Positions 33,951 to 43,107 are shown, counted from the stretch's first letter. The stretch: 64,000 bases of DNA from Rhizobium sp. R635 (GCF_002211285.1 NZ_LOKX01000008.1:62001-126000), one strand, 5' to 3'. Numbers and translations: made by a program. Notes: generated from the sequence alone by a model not told the origin.

Positions 33951-34652
33951 ATGGCGGTCAAGACAGGAATTTCCGACGATGCGGCGCATCTGCTGGTGGT
34001 CGACGACGACTCCCGCATCCGTGCCCTGCTCAATCGTTATCTCGCCGAGAACGGCTTCCGCGTCACCGTCGCCGCCGATGGCGCCGAGGCGCAGCGCAAG
34101 CTCACGGGTCTCGATTTCGACCTCATCATCATGGATGTGATGATGCCCGGCGAATCCGGCATCGAGGTCACGCGCGGGCTTCGCGCCATCAAGAACGTGC
34201 CGATCATCATGCTGACGGCGCTGGCGGAATCGGGCAACCGGATCGAGGGCCTCGAGGCGGGCGCCGACGACTACCTTTCCAAGCCTTTCGACCCGCGCGA
34301 GCTGGTGCTGCGCATCAACAACATCCTGCGCCGCAATGCCGGCGGCGAGGGGCCGAAGATCGAGCAGGTCATGTTCGGCCCCTACACCTTCTCGCTCACC
34401 CGCAAGGAGTTGAAGAGGGCGAGCGAGGTAATCCGGCTGACCGACCGCGAGCAGGAGATCATGCTGCTCTTTGCGCGCCGCGCCGGCGATACGATCCCCC
34501 GCCACGAGCTGATCGGCGACGACGCCGAAGTCGGCGAGAGGACGATCGATGTGCAGATCAACCGGCTGAGGCGCAAGATCGAAGACGATCCGGCCAATCC
34601 GGTCTGGCTGCAGACGGTGCGCGGCATCGGATACAGGCTGAGCATCGACTAG
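33951..34652 (+). CDS. OmpR-family response regulator, PetR-like
   Basis: 233 residues. Receiver domain 1-125 with acidic pair in LLVVDDD, phosphorylation site Asp62 (LIIMDVMMPG), Thr in MLTAL and Lys in LSKPF. C-terminal winged helix ends with VWLQTVRGIGYRLSID. It follows the MarR gene with no gap, and the sensor kinase starts 50 bases downstream, so all three are one operon. The upstream frame of the kinase gene overlaps in a different frame and is not real. Confidence 0.95.
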   Translation: MAVKTGISDDAAHLLVVDDDSRIRALLNRYLAENGFRVTVAADGAEAQRKLTGLDFDLIIMDVMMPGESGIEVTRGLRAIKNVPIIMLTALAESGNRIEGLEAGADDYLSKPFDPRELVLRINNILRRNAGGEGPKIEQVMFGPYTFSLTRKELKRASEVIRLTDREQEIMLLFARRAGDTIPRHELIGDDAEVGERTIDVQINRLRRKIEDDPANPVWLQTVRGIGYRLSID

Positions 34653-34702
34653 AGAGATGGACGCGGCGTGACACAGAGAGATTGCGGCCAGGACCGGCGC
34701 TG

Positions 34703-36079
34703 ATGGTGACAGTGGACAGCTTGCGGCGGGAAGACCGCACTCCCGTGCCGGGCTGGCGCTCGGTCGTCCGCTGGCTGCGCCGCCGGCTGCCCACCGGCCT
34801 CTATGCACGCTCGCTGCTGATCATCATCATTCCGATGGTGCTCCTGCAATCCGTCGTCGCCACCGTCTTCATGGAGCGCCACTGGCAGATGGTGACGGAG
34901 CGGCTGTCGCTCGCCGTCACCCGCGACATCGCGGCGATCATCGAGATCATCGAGACCTATCCGCAGAATTCGGACTACGGCGAGATCACCCGCATCGCCC
35001 GCGATCAGCTCAATCTGCAGATCTCGATCGAGCCGGACGGCGACCTGCCGCCGCCGCGCGTCAAGCCGTTCTTCTCGATCCTCGACAGTATCCTCAGCGA
35101 CGAGATCACCGATGAGATCCACCGGCCGTTCTGGATCGATACCGTGGGCAACTCGAACCTCGTCGAGATCCGCATCAAGCTCGAGAACAAGATCCTCCGG
35201 GTGCTGGCCAAGCGCAGCCAGACCTATGCTTCGAACACCCATATCTTCATCGTCTGGATGGTCGGCACCTCGCTGGTGCTGATCGGCATTTCGATCCTCT
35301 TCCTGCGCGGGCAGATCCGGCCGATCCTGATGCTGGCGCGGGCTGCCGAAAGCTTCGGCAAGGGGCAGAAGCCCGATAATTTCTATCCGCGCGGGGCCGA
35401 CGAGGTCAGGCGCGCGGGCCTTGCCTTCATTCTGATGCGCGAGCGCATCGAGCGGCAGATCGAGCAGCGCACCGCGATGCTCTCCGGCGTCAGCCACGAT
35501 CTGCGCACCATCCTCACCCGCTTCAAGCTGCAACTGGCGCTGGCTGGCGACAATCCCGACCTGCACGGTCTCAACGACGACGTCAACGACATGCAGACGA
35601 TGCTGGAGGCCTATATGGCCTTCGCGCGCGGCGAGGTCGAAGAGGATGTCGGCGAGCTGAAACTCAGCGAAATCTTCGCGAAGCTGGAATCCGATTTCGC
35701 CCTGCACGGCAAGCGGTTCAACTATTCGATCGAAGGTGACGACGACATACAAGTCAGGCCGAATGCCTTCATGCGTCTCGTCACCAACCTCGCGTCGAAT
35801 GCGCAGCGTTATGCCGGCAGGCTGGAGATCGAGGCCAAGCACAATGCCAAATGGCTGACCGTCATTTTCGACGATGACGGGCCGGGCATTCCGGAAAAGA
35901 ACCGTGAGGATGTGTTCAAGCCGTTCTTCCGGCTGGATGCGGCGCGCAATCTCGATGCGTCGGGCACTGGGCTCGGCCTTGCGATCGCCCGCGACATCGC
36001 CCGCAGCCATGGCGGCAACGTCACGCTCGGCGACAGCCCGCTCGGGGGCTTGAGGGCGACGATCCGTATCCCGGCTTAA
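34703..36079 (+). CDS. sensor histidine kinase, EnvZ-like
   Basis: 458 residues. TM1 about 37-55, periplasmic domain 56-180, TM2 181-200, HAMP about 200-250, then DHp with catalytic His265 (SGVSHDLRTIL), N box RLVTNLASNAQRYAG, G1 DDDGPGIP, G2 GTGLGLAIARDIA. Catalytic motifs are complete. It should phosphorylate the response regulator encoded just upstream. The periplasmic domain of about 125 residues has no recognised ligand motif. Confidence 0.95.
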   Translation: MVTVDSLRREDRTPVPGWRSVVRWLRRRLPTGLYARSLLIIIIPMVLLQSVVATVFMERHWQMVTERLSLAVTRDIAAIIEIIETYPQNSDYGEITRIARDQLNLQISIEPDGDLPPPRVKPFFSILDSILSDEITDEIHRPFWIDTVGNSNLVEIRIKLENKILRVLAKRSQTYASNTHIFIVWMVGTSLVLIGISILFLRGQIRPILMLARAAESFGKGQKPDNFYPRGADEVRRAGLAFILMRERIERQIEQRTAMLSGVSHDLRTILTRFKLQLALAGDNPDLHGLNDDVNDMQTMLEAYMAFARGEVEEDVGELKLSEIFAKLESDFALHGKRFNYSIEGDDDIQVRPNAFMRLVTNLASNAQRYAGRLEIEAKHNAKWLTVIFDDDGPGIPEKNREDVFKPFFRLDAARNLDASGTGLGLAIARDIARSHGGNVTLGDSPLGGLRATIRIPA

Positions 36080-36080
36080 A

Positions 36081-36187
36081 CTAAAGCGCGTCGCGATCTT
36101 TCAGATTCGCTCCTTGCGCTTTAGTTCTTTATTTTTAAGCATGTCGTTGTCGCAAAACCGCCGCACACTTTTACGCGACATGCTCTA
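36081..36187. repeat. composite rhizobial palindromic repeat
   Basis: CTAAAGCGC (36081-36089) pairs with GCGCTTTAG (36116-36124); AGCATGTCG (36138-36146) pairs with CGACATGCT (36176-36184), with GCAAAACCGCCGCACACTTT inside. The second part is a variant of the AGAGCATGATG family elsewhere in the window. Placed right after the histidine kinase stop. Confidence 0.7.
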
Positions 36188-36191
36188 AAGA

Positions 36192-36217
36192 CAAAAGCGC
36201 CGCTGGGGAGCGGCGCT
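36192..36217 (-). terminator. terminator of the BA14K gene
   Basis: Perfect 9-bp stem AGCGCCGCT / AGCGGCGCT (36196-36204, 36209-36217) with loop GGGG; on the minus strand it is followed by TTTTGT. Confidence 0.85.
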
Positions 36218-36240
36218 TCGTATCAGGGATCGTCGAACGA

Positions 36241-36708
36241 TCAGCCGGCGTTGCAGAAGTGGCTGCGGCCGTCATTGCCGATATAGGTGCCGCTACGCGG
36301 GTCGAAGGAGCGGTAGCGGTAGGAGCAGTAACGTTCCCATTGCGGCGTCCAGGGTTCGACGGAGGCGCGGGCAGGCGCATAATATCTAGGCTGCTCAACA
36401 TATTGCGGCTGCTCGACATAAACACGGCGCGGGGCGCGATAGACCGGAGCGGGCTCGTAATAATCCGGCTCATAGGCAGGGTCGATGTAGCGCCGCTCTT
36501 CGTAAACGGGGCCGTTATTGGCATTGGCGATAGCCGAGCCGACGATCAGGCCGGTGGCGAGACCGACAGCGCCGCCGACGAGGGCGTCGTTGTTGTTATG
36601 ATGGCGCCAGTGGCGGTCGCGGGCCGAGGCCTCGCCGATGACGGAGAGAGTAAGCGCAGCAGCCGTTGCCGTCAGCAGAAGAGTTTTGGCGAGCGTGTTC
36701 ATAACCAT
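36241..36708 (-). CDS. BA14K-family secreted protein
   Basis: 155 residues. Signal peptide MVMNTLAKTLLLTATAAALT then a glycine-zipper-like helix (ALVGGAVGLATGLIVGSAIA), a Tyr/Pro-rich segment, and the C-terminal BA14K motif W-x-Y-C-x-x-R-Y-R-S-F-D-P-x-S-G-T-Y-x-G (YRSFDPRSGTYIGNDG). The Brucella relative is an immunoreactive protein with lectin-like activity. The exact start is uncertain (TTG 36711, ATG 36708 or ATG 36702). Function in Rhizobium is unknown; envelope-associated. Confidence 0.9.
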   Translation of the reverse strand: MVMNTLAKTLLLTATAAALTLSVIGEASARDRHWRHHNNNDALVGGAVGLATGLIVGSAIANANNGPVYEERRYIDPAYEPDYYEPAPVYRAPRRVYVEQPQYVEQPRYYAPARASVEPWTPQWERYCSYRYRSFDPRSGTYIGNDGRSHFCNAG

Positions 36709-36794
36709 CAAGTCCTAATCCCGGAAACCGAACGCCGGCTCCTTCTCGATGGTGTTAGTCCTAAGGAGTTATAGCTGAACGAAGGCTGAACGAC

Positions 36795-36819
36795 AAAACC
36801 CGGCATTGCTGCCGGGCTT
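36795..36819 (-). terminator. terminator of the cold shock gene
   Basis: 7-bp perfect stem CCCGGCA / TGCCGGG (36799-36805, 36810-36816) with loop TTGC; followed on the minus strand by TTTTG. Confidence 0.85.
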
Positions 36820-36848
36820 CAACTCGAATTGACAGCCTTGTTAAGGGC

Positions 36849-37064
36849 TCAGCCCGCAATCTGCAGATTGACGGCCTTGGGGCCCTTGCCGCGGCGATCC
36901 GGCTCCGTGTCGAAGCTTACCTTCTGGTTTTCCGTCAAACCGGCCAGCCCAGAGGCCTGAACGGCAGAAATGTGAACGAAGATATCGGCGCCGCCCCGGT
37001 CCGGCTTGATGAAGCCGAAGCCTTTGTCGGTATTGAAGAATTTTACAGTGCCAGTCTCGGCCAT
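36849..37064 (-). CDS. cspA: cold shock protein, CspA family
   Basis: 71 residues; single-stranded RNA/DNA chaperone with an OB fold. RNA-binding motifs GFGFIKPDRGG (RNP1-type) and DIFVHIS (RNP2) are intact. Length is normal. It has its own terminator (36795-36819) and a long upstream region (37065-37550) that may include a structured 5' leader, typical of csp genes. Confidence 0.95.
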   Translation of the reverse strand: MAETGTVKFFNTDKGFGFIKPDRGGADIFVHISAVQASGLAGLTENQKVSFDTEPDRRGKGPKAVNLQIAG

Positions 37065-37550
37065 GCGTCAGGTCCTTTTCTCTCTGCCCGCCATCCACAC
37101 GGGCAGCATCATAGCATTGCCTCCTTGCGGGAGGTGTTGGCAGGCAAGTCTTGAAATGTGAGAAAAAGGTCCCCTCTACCTCGGCCTGTTCCAAGCAGAA
37201 CTTTCGCCTGCCTTATTTGGAACCGGCTGACCGGAATATTAGCGTTCCCGGCGCGCAAATACTTAAGGACTTCCCATGCTCGCAAAATGCCCGAACGCGC
37301 CGAGAGTGCTGCGTTTAAAGGATTTTGGCAAGCAAAAGTTTTTTAACGTGTCCTTCCGGGCACACCCTCGCCGATATCCAATTTGCGCAAAAACGCAAAA
37401 TTTCCTTCGTCAATGGGGAATGATTAACGTTTTATATCGTCTGCAATGTAAGTTCCGAGCAGATTTTCCCAAAAATGCAACGTAAACGGGCTTTGCAGGT
37501 TCCTTAAAATTTTTTTCGAATCCGGCATCCACCCATATTTGGACGCGTGT
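37065..37550. other. long intergenic region upstream of cspA
   Basis: 486 bases, AT-rich from about 37290 to 37540, with runs such as AAAATTTTTTTCG near 37508. No convincing ORF in either strand. It should contain the cspA promoter and leader on the minus strand. GGAAC...CGTT-like pairs at 37219-37246 have a 19-base gap, too long for an EcfG promoter. A small RNA cannot be excluded from sequence alone. Confidence 0.5.
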
Positions 37551-38441
37551 TCAGGCGGCTGGCAGGCGGCGGCGGGCCAATCCGGGTACGAGCTCGACTA
37601 CAAGCATAGCGGTAAACATTAGCGCACAACCTGTATATCCCGTCGCCGGCATCGACTCACCGAGGAGGAGGGCTGCGAGCGATGCGCCGAAGAGCGCTTC
37701 TGACGAAAGGAAGATCGCCGCCTGCGACGGCGTCGTGTAGCGCTGGGCGATCACCTGCAGCACGAAGGCCAGACCGGACGAGAAGATGCCGACATAGAGG
37801 ATCTCGGGTCCTGCGGCCCAAATCGCCGAAAGGCTGATCGGTTCGACCGCTGCGGCAACGGCCAGCGCGCAGACCGTGGTGACGGCAAATTGCGTCGCCG
37901 CCAGCGCGAGCGGCCTTCCGCTCTCGGAGACGGTCGTGCCGGCAAGAGTGATCTGGATTGCCCAGAAGGCGGCGCAGACCACGGTCAGGAGATCGCCTGA
38001 GGTGAGCGCCGAGAGATGGCCGCCGGACAGGAGATAGATGCCGGCGAGCGCCATCAGCGCGCCCGGCCAGATGATCCAATGCGGGGCACGGCGCAGGAAG
38101 AACACGGCAATGAGCGGCACGAAGACGACATAGAGGCCGGTGATGAAGCTTGAATTCGTCACCGTCGTCGTCTGCAGGCCGACCTGCTGGGTGGCGGCGC
38201 CGCTGAAAAGGGCAAGGCCGGTGAGAACGTAGAGCTTGGCATGGCGCGCGCTGGTCTTCGCCTCTGCCTTGCGTGCTTCCAGAAGAACGAAGGGCAGGAC
38301 GGCCAATGTGGCGACGGCAAAACGCAGGGTGATGAACCAGAAGGGGCCGATCGCCTTCATCGCCGTCGACTGCGCGACGAAGCCGCCGCCCCAGATGGCG
38401 GCTGCAAGCAACAGGAGGAGGTTCGCCTGAATGCGCGTCAT
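37551..38441 (-). CDS. DMT/EamA-family exporter
   Basis: 296 residues, ten transmembrane helices in two EamA repeats (LLLLLAAAIWGGGFVAQSTA; SGDLLTVVCAAFWAIQITLA). Drug/metabolite transporter superfamily, probably exports an amino acid or metabolite; substrate unknown. Two-fold repeat and length match the 10-TM group. A single-gene unit. Confidence 0.92.
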   Translation of the reverse strand: MTRIQANLLLLLAAAIWGGGFVAQSTAMKAIGPFWFITLRFAVATLAVLPFVLLEARKAEAKTSARHAKLYVLTGLALFSGAATQQVGLQTTTVTNSSFITGLYVVFVPLIAVFFLRRAPHWIIWPGALMALAGIYLLSGGHLSALTSGDLLTVVCAAFWAIQITLAGTTVSESGRPLALAATQFAVTTVCALAVAAAVEPISLSAIWAAGPEILYVGIFSSGLAFVLQVIAQRYTTPSQAAIFLSSEALFGASLAALLLGESMPATGYTGCALMFTAMLVVELVPGLARRRLPAA

Positions 38442-38572
38442 GTCGTCCTCGAGGGGAAGGGGGATGGTGCCCGAGCGGTAGCAGTTGCGTTCCAGCTAGG
38501 CAAGGGCGAAGACTTCGACGGGTCGATCGACGGCGATTGGCTGTAAGTAAACGCCTCAAGCCTGGCGAGATC

Positions 38573-39715
38573 TCAACCGTTGTTGGCTTGCGCTCGCGAG
38601 ACCCTGAGCAGCGCGCCGTCATCCTCGTCCGTCACCATCAGCAGCGCGCCGTCCGGCGCCACGACGACGTCGCGGATGCGGCCGTAATCGCCCTCGAACA
38701 AACGTTCTTCGGCGACGAAGGCGCCGCTCTCGTCACGCTGCATGCGCGAGAGCAGCTGGAATTTCAGCGCCGCGACGAGGAAGTCGCCGTCCCATTCCGG
38801 AAACATGGCACCGCGATAGACGGCGAGCGCGCCGGGCGCGATCGAAGGGTCCCAATAGTGCAGCGGCTGTTCCAGCCCTTCCTTGGCGGTGCCTTCGCCG
38901 ATCTCGGCGCCCGAATAATCGCGGCCGTAGGTGATGATCGGCCAGCCGTAATTCTTGCCGGCTTCGGGCTGATTGATCTCGTCGCCGCCGCGCGCGCCGT
39001 GTTCGACGGTGTAGAGCCGGCCATCCCTAGCGTCGAAGGTAATTCCCTGCGGGTTGCGATGGCCTTTCGACCAGATCTCCGGCAGCGCCTTGCCGCCGTC
39101 CCTGAACGGATTGTCGGCGGGAATGCTGCCGTCGGCATTGATATGGACGATCGAGCCGGCGTCATCCTTCCAGTCCTGAGAGCGGTCGCGGTCGCCGCGG
39201 TCGCCGACGCTGATGAACAGCGTGCCGTCAGGGGCGATCGCGATACGCGAGCCATACTGGATGTTGCCCGAGGTGAAGCGCCGCATGGTGAAGACGGGCG
39301 TCACGGCTTGGAGCGTCTTTTCATCTGCGGACAGCGTCGCGCTGAAGGCCTCGGTGCCGGAGCCCTGACTATTGGCGATGGCGGCGGTGAAATAGAGCTT
39401 TCTGCTCGTGGCAAAGTCCGGGGCGAGCGCCACGTCCATCAGGCCGCCCTGGCCGCGGGCGCTGACCTTGGGCACGTTGCCGATCGGGTCGGAGAGCTTG
39501 CCGTCGCGGATGATGCGCATGCGGCCCGGCCGCTCGGTGACGAGATAGGCGCCGTCGGGCAACACCTCGACCGCCCAGGGATGTTCGAGCCCATCGGCCA
39601 GCTTTTCGACGCGAAGCGTAGGTCCCTGGGTGTTGACGGTATCGGCCGCGTTGGCCGACATGGCGCCCGCGAAGACCAGCGCTGTGGCGAAATGGATGGC
39701 GGATATTCTCTTCAT
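38573..39715 (-). CDS. soluble aldose sugar dehydrogenase-like, PQQ type
   Basis: 380 residues; periplasmic six-bladed beta-propeller of the YliI/soluble glucose dehydrogenase family, usually using PQQ and oxidising aldoses. Signal peptide at residues 1-23 (MKRISAIHFATALVFAGAMS). Visible blade and active-site motifs: GLEHPWAVEVLPDGAYLVTE, GGLMDVALAPDF, WSKGHRNPQGITFDA and EHGARGGDEIN. The start was set at ATG 39715, which gives a signal peptide. Precedes no obvious partner; a sortase gene lies upstream. Confidence 0.93.
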   Translation of the reverse strand: MKRISAIHFATALVFAGAMSANAADTVNTQGPTLRVEKLADGLEHPWAVEVLPDGAYLVTERPGRMRIIRDGKLSDPIGNVPKVSARGQGGLMDVALAPDFATSRKLYFTAAIANSQGSGTEAFSATLSADEKTLQAVTPVFTMRRFTSGNIQYGSRIAIAPDGTLFISVGDRGDRDRSQDWKDDAGSIVHINADGSIPADNPFRDGGKALPEIWSKGHRNPQGITFDARDGRLYTVEHGARGGDEINQPEAGKNYGWPIITYGRDYSGAEIGEGTAKEGLEQPLHYWDPSIAPGALAVYRGAMFPEWDGDFLVAALKFQLLSRMQRDESGAFVAEERLFEGDYGRIRDVVVAPDGALLMVTDEDDGALLRVSRAQANNG

Positions 39716-39774
39716 CGTTGCTCCCCGTCGTCTCTCATGCGGAACGTGGAGCGGGCAGGGGATGGGTTCAACCC

Positions 39775-40548
39775 TCACTCGGCCTGCAATAACGGCTTTG
39801 TGTTTACTGGTTGAACGGAGCCGGTCGCCTGATCGTCGACCAGTTCGGCTTCGAGGATGTAGCGCAGCGGCCCGCGTTCGGTCGCATCGAAGGGCCAGCA
39901 CGTGGTCAGCACCAGGCGGCGGCCGTCGGAGGAGGGGTCGATGCCGCTCGCATCCCAGGGGGCGATGCGGCCTTCGCCGGCCTTGAAGGTCAAGAGCTTG
40001 CCATCGCGGCGGGTGACTTCGATCGTATCGCCCGGCTTTATATATTGCAGCCAGCGGAAATGGGTGTCGCGATGGGCGGCGATGACGGAGGTGCCTTCTT
40101 CACCCGGCTGCGGTGTGTTGGCGAGCCAGGCCGGGCCGAAGGCGAGCGCCTCTCCGGAGGCGCCGGAGAGCACGATCGCCTCCTTGCCGAGGCGCGGCGC
40201 GCGCACCTTCGCCTCCGTGGTGAAATCGGCCCACGGCCAGGGCTTCGTCTCCTCGCCCCGCAGCTCGGCGGCGAAAGCGCGTTTCAGCAGGACCTGCGAG
40301 AGCTCCGCCTTGCCCTTCAGCAGGAAGCCGTCGCCGATCAGCGCCAGGCCGTAGAGGGCAAGGCCTGATATGGCAAAGGCGATCGCCTTTTCGATCGGCG
40401 AAAGACGCCAGAGGAAGAAGCCCTTTTTCTTCCGCGCCCTCGGTGCGTCATGGGCCGTGGCGGCGGCCATGGCGAGTTCCAGATAGGTCGGAAGCGGCTC
40501 GAATTCAGCCGCCTCCTCGTTGCTGTTGCCGGCGAGGCTAGAGGCCAT
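39775..40548 (-). CDS. class GN sortase
   Basis: 257 residues. Cysteine transpeptidase of the type found in Gram-negative bacteria. One membrane helix at about 53-75 and a catalytic domain with His159 (IAAHRDTHF), Cys217 (VLTTCWPF) and Arg229 (RGPLRY), the complete triad. It overlaps the end of the VIT/VWA gene by 11 bases, so the two are translationally coupled. That partner carries an LPQTA sequence near its C-terminus, the expected sorting signal. Function in envelope is not established. Confidence 0.93.
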   Translation of the reverse strand: MASSLAGNSNEEAAEFEPLPTYLELAMAAATAHDAPRARKKKGFFLWRLSPIEKAIAFAISGLALYGLALIGDGFLLKGKAELSQVLLKRAFAAELRGEETKPWPWADFTTEAKVRAPRLGKEAIVLSGASGEALAFGPAWLANTPQPGEEGTSVIAAHRDTHFRWLQYIKPGDTIEVTRRDGKLLTFKAGEGRIAPWDASGIDPSSDGRRLVLTTCWPFDATERGPLRYILEAELVDDQATGSVQPVNTKPLLQAE

Positions 40549-42904
40549 TGCGCTTGGCTCCTACCGTGACGATACTCTTGATGCGGCGGCGCCAGACGGC
40601 GAGCCCGCTTGCACCCGCCAGCGCCAGGAGCAGCATGGTGAGACCGCGCATGATCTGCTCGTCGGCGCGTGTCGCCGTCTGCGGCAGGTTCACGGTCGAG
40701 CTCTTCTGCGCGATCAGCGTGGCGGCTTTGGCCGTCGGCGCCGCCGCCATCATGCTGGCGATCCCGGGCGATGCGGCCGCGGTCTGTTGCTGTTCAGCGC
40801 TTCCAGCAGGCGTGACCGCGCCGTGGCGCTCTACACCGTCGGGCGAGACAGCATTTTCGCCGAAGACCTTTCCGAAGTCCCAACCCTCGGGCAGGTTGAG
40901 CGGGAGCCTCGCCGAGCCGAGCGGCTCGTTTGCCGGCCGCGACGGGGTGACGTCGACGGCGACGAGACTGGTGACGCGCGAGACGAGGTGGTGGGCAAGC
41001 GCTACCGTCTCGATGTCCTTGTCGCGCGCGGCGGGGTCCTGGCGCTCGTAGGCGCGGGCTTCGAAATCGTCGATCTTGCGCCGCGCCCAAAGCTTGGAAA
41101 TGCCATTGCCATCGGCGGCATTGGCGATATCCATCTCGACCCGCCAGGGCTGATCGCCCGTCTTGCCGACGATTTCAAGCTTGCCGGCGGGCTTATCCTG
41201 CGGCAGTTCCGCCGTCAGCACGACGGGCTCGCCGCTATAGAGGTCGGGCATCGGATTCGGCGTGATATCCTCGGCTTCGATGCCCTCGAAGGTCGCGGCG
41301 ATATCGGTCATGGCGGGGTTCTGCAGCTTGGCGAAGAGTTCGCCCATGCGGCTTGCCACCTGGTCGGTCGAGCCGATCTGGGTGAATGTGCCACGGCCGA
41401 TTTCGGCGGCCTTGGTCATGAAATAGGTATTCGGCGCCGAGCCGATGCCGACGGTGAAGACGCGGGCATCGCCGCGGTTCGCGGTAATTTCCTGGAAGAG
41501 CTGCTGTTCGTTGCCGATTGCACCATCCGTCAGGAAGACGACCTGGCGCAGCGCTCCGCTTGCGACCGGCCCCTGGTTGCGCAGCGCATCCTCAAGGGCA
41601 GGCAGCATTTCAGTGCCGCCATCGGCGGTGAGGCCTCTGACGTAAGCGATGGCCTTTTCGCGATTATCGGGCGTGGCGGCGACGAGACCGTTGAAATAAT
41701 CGGTCATCGTGTCGTCGAAACGGATGACGTTGAAGCGGTCGCCGGGGTTCAGCCTGGAGATGGCGAGCGCCAGGCTCTGCCTTGCCTGCTCGATCGACTG
41801 GCCGGACATGGAGCCGGAATTGTCGATGACGAAGACCACTTCGCGTTTTGCCGGCGGCGCTGCCGTATCCGGCGCCGTGGGCGGGGTGACGAAGGCGAGC
41901 AGATAAGTCTTGCCATCGATGACTTCGCGGAAGAGGCCGGCGCTCGGCATCTTGCCGGGAACTGCCTTCCAGGTGAGCTCGAAATCCTTGTCGGCGGGAA
42001 CGGCATCGCCCTTCAGGCTGATCGTCCTCGCCTGGTCGCCATCCTGCCGGATATCGACCGCGTGGAAGGACGACTTCACGTCACCGAGCGGGAAGCCGGC
42101 CTTGAGATTGACGGTCAGCGAGATCGGATTGATTTTGGCATTCTCGCTGGGATCGAGCACCGGGGCTTCGATCTTCTCACGATTTTCCACCGGGTCGGAC
42201 GGTGTCGCGAAGCCGGCGCCATTGTTGAATTCGACGGTCTGGACGATCGGCGCCGGATTGTAGCGCGGGGCGACGACCATCGGGAAACGCAGCGAGAATT
42301 CGCCGCCGGACTGGTGGATGGTCTGCTGATATTCGATCTGCACGACGATCTCTTCGCCGGGGCCGATATTGGCGACCTGGTTGGTGAAGATGTTCGGCCG
42401 CTGCTGTTCGAGCAGCGCCGTCTTCTTGCCCTCGGCCTTGGCCTGTTCATAGATCTCGCGGGCCTCCTGGCGCGGCTTGATCTGGCCTTCGATGAAGCGC
42501 TCGCCGATCTGCATCTTCAGCGCGTCGACGGCGGAATTGTCCGGCAGCGGGAAGACATAGGTGCCCTCGACCCAGCCCTGGCTCGGGTTTTGGAAGCGTT
42601 GCGTTACCTTCACCCTGGCGATCGGGCCGGAAACATCGATTGCGACGTCGGTCTTCAGCCGCGGCGCCTCGACATAGAAGCCCGGCTCCTTCGACGGGAA
42701 GAGCAGCGAACCGCTGTTGACGTCGTTCGGCCGGACGATGGCCGCGAGCTGGCCGGATGCCTGCCGCGTCTCGGCGCGGACGGCGGAGGCGAGCCCCAGC
42801 ATCGCCGTGATGCAGGCGACAAAGGCGGTGACGGCGACAAGACATGACATGGAGATCCGGCGCATGCGCATGCGCCCGATGGCGAACTCATCTTCCAGAA
42901 ACAT
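40538..42904 (-). CDS. VIT/VWA-domain sortase target protein
   Basis: 788 residues. TM helix at the N-terminus (SCLVAVTAFVACITAMLGLA), then a VIT domain (about 60-190), then VWA domain with MIDAS motif VFVIDNSGSMSG near the middle. Sorting region near the C-terminus: LPQTA, a hydrophobic helix (GLTMLLLALAGASGLAVW) and RRR basic tail. This fits the 'marine proteobacterial sortase target' family always paired with class GN sortases. The start at ATG 42904 has a GAGGG site; a GTG-like extension upstream is less likely. It probably anchors in the membrane or is cleaved by the adjacent sortase. Confidence 0.93.
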   Translation of the reverse strand: MFLEDEFAIGRMRMRRISMSCLVAVTAFVACITAMLGLASAVRAETRQASGQLAAIVRPNDVNSGSLLFPSKEPGFYVEAPRLKTDVAIDVSGPIARVKVTQRFQNPSQGWVEGTYVFPLPDNSAVDALKMQIGERFIEGQIKPRQEAREIYEQAKAEGKKTALLEQQRPNIFTNQVANIGPGEEIVVQIEYQQTIHQSGGEFSLRFPMVVAPRYNPAPIVQTVEFNNGAGFATPSDPVENREKIEAPVLDPSENAKINPISLTVNLKAGFPLGDVKSSFHAVDIRQDGDQARTISLKGDAVPADKDFELTWKAVPGKMPSAGLFREVIDGKTYLLAFVTPPTAPDTAAPPAKREVVFVIDNSGSMSGQSIEQARQSLALAISRLNPGDRFNVIRFDDTMTDYFNGLVAATPDNREKAIAYVRGLTADGGTEMLPALEDALRNQGPVASGALRQVVFLTDGAIGNEQQLFQEITANRGDARVFTVGIGSAPNTYFMTKAAEIGRGTFTQIGSTDQVASRMGELFAKLQNPAMTDIAATFEGIEAEDITPNPMPDLYSGEPVVLTAELPQDKPAGKLEIVGKTGDQPWRVEMDIANAADGNGISKLWARRKIDDFEARAYERQDPAARDKDIETVALAHHLVSRVTSLVAVDVTPSRPANEPLGSARLPLNLPEGWDFGKVFGENAVSPDGVERHGAVTPAGSAEQQQTAAASPGIASMMAAAPTAKAATLIAQKSSTVNLPQTATRADEQIMRGLTMLLLALAGASGLAVWRRRIKSIVTVGAKRNGL

Positions 42905-43107
42905 TGGCCTACCCTCAATAACCAATTTTGGATGAGGGAATGATGCGGCTTCGATCTCGGCACGCTCGCGACCGAATTAAGGCGGCGTGCGGCATTTGTT
43001 GCGGCTTATTCGTGGCGATGACGAAATCCGACGATCTCTCTGATTTCAAAAGACGAAAAACGTGATCGCCGTCATTGTGAAAGTGCCGGGCGTGATGCTG
43101 TCGGCTC

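Noticed and set aside
33947-34702. Upstream extension of the histidine kinase frame
   Set aside because: It overlaps the complete response regulator gene in another frame and encodes low-complexity sequence.
37219-37246. GGAAC...CGTT pair as a second EcfG promoter
   Set aside because: The spacer is 19 bases instead of 16-17 and no gene follows at a suitable distance.
40520-42847. Open frame of 775 codons on the plus strand
   Set aside because: Antisense to the VIT/VWA sortase target gene, which has full domains; the plus-strand product has no recognisable domain.
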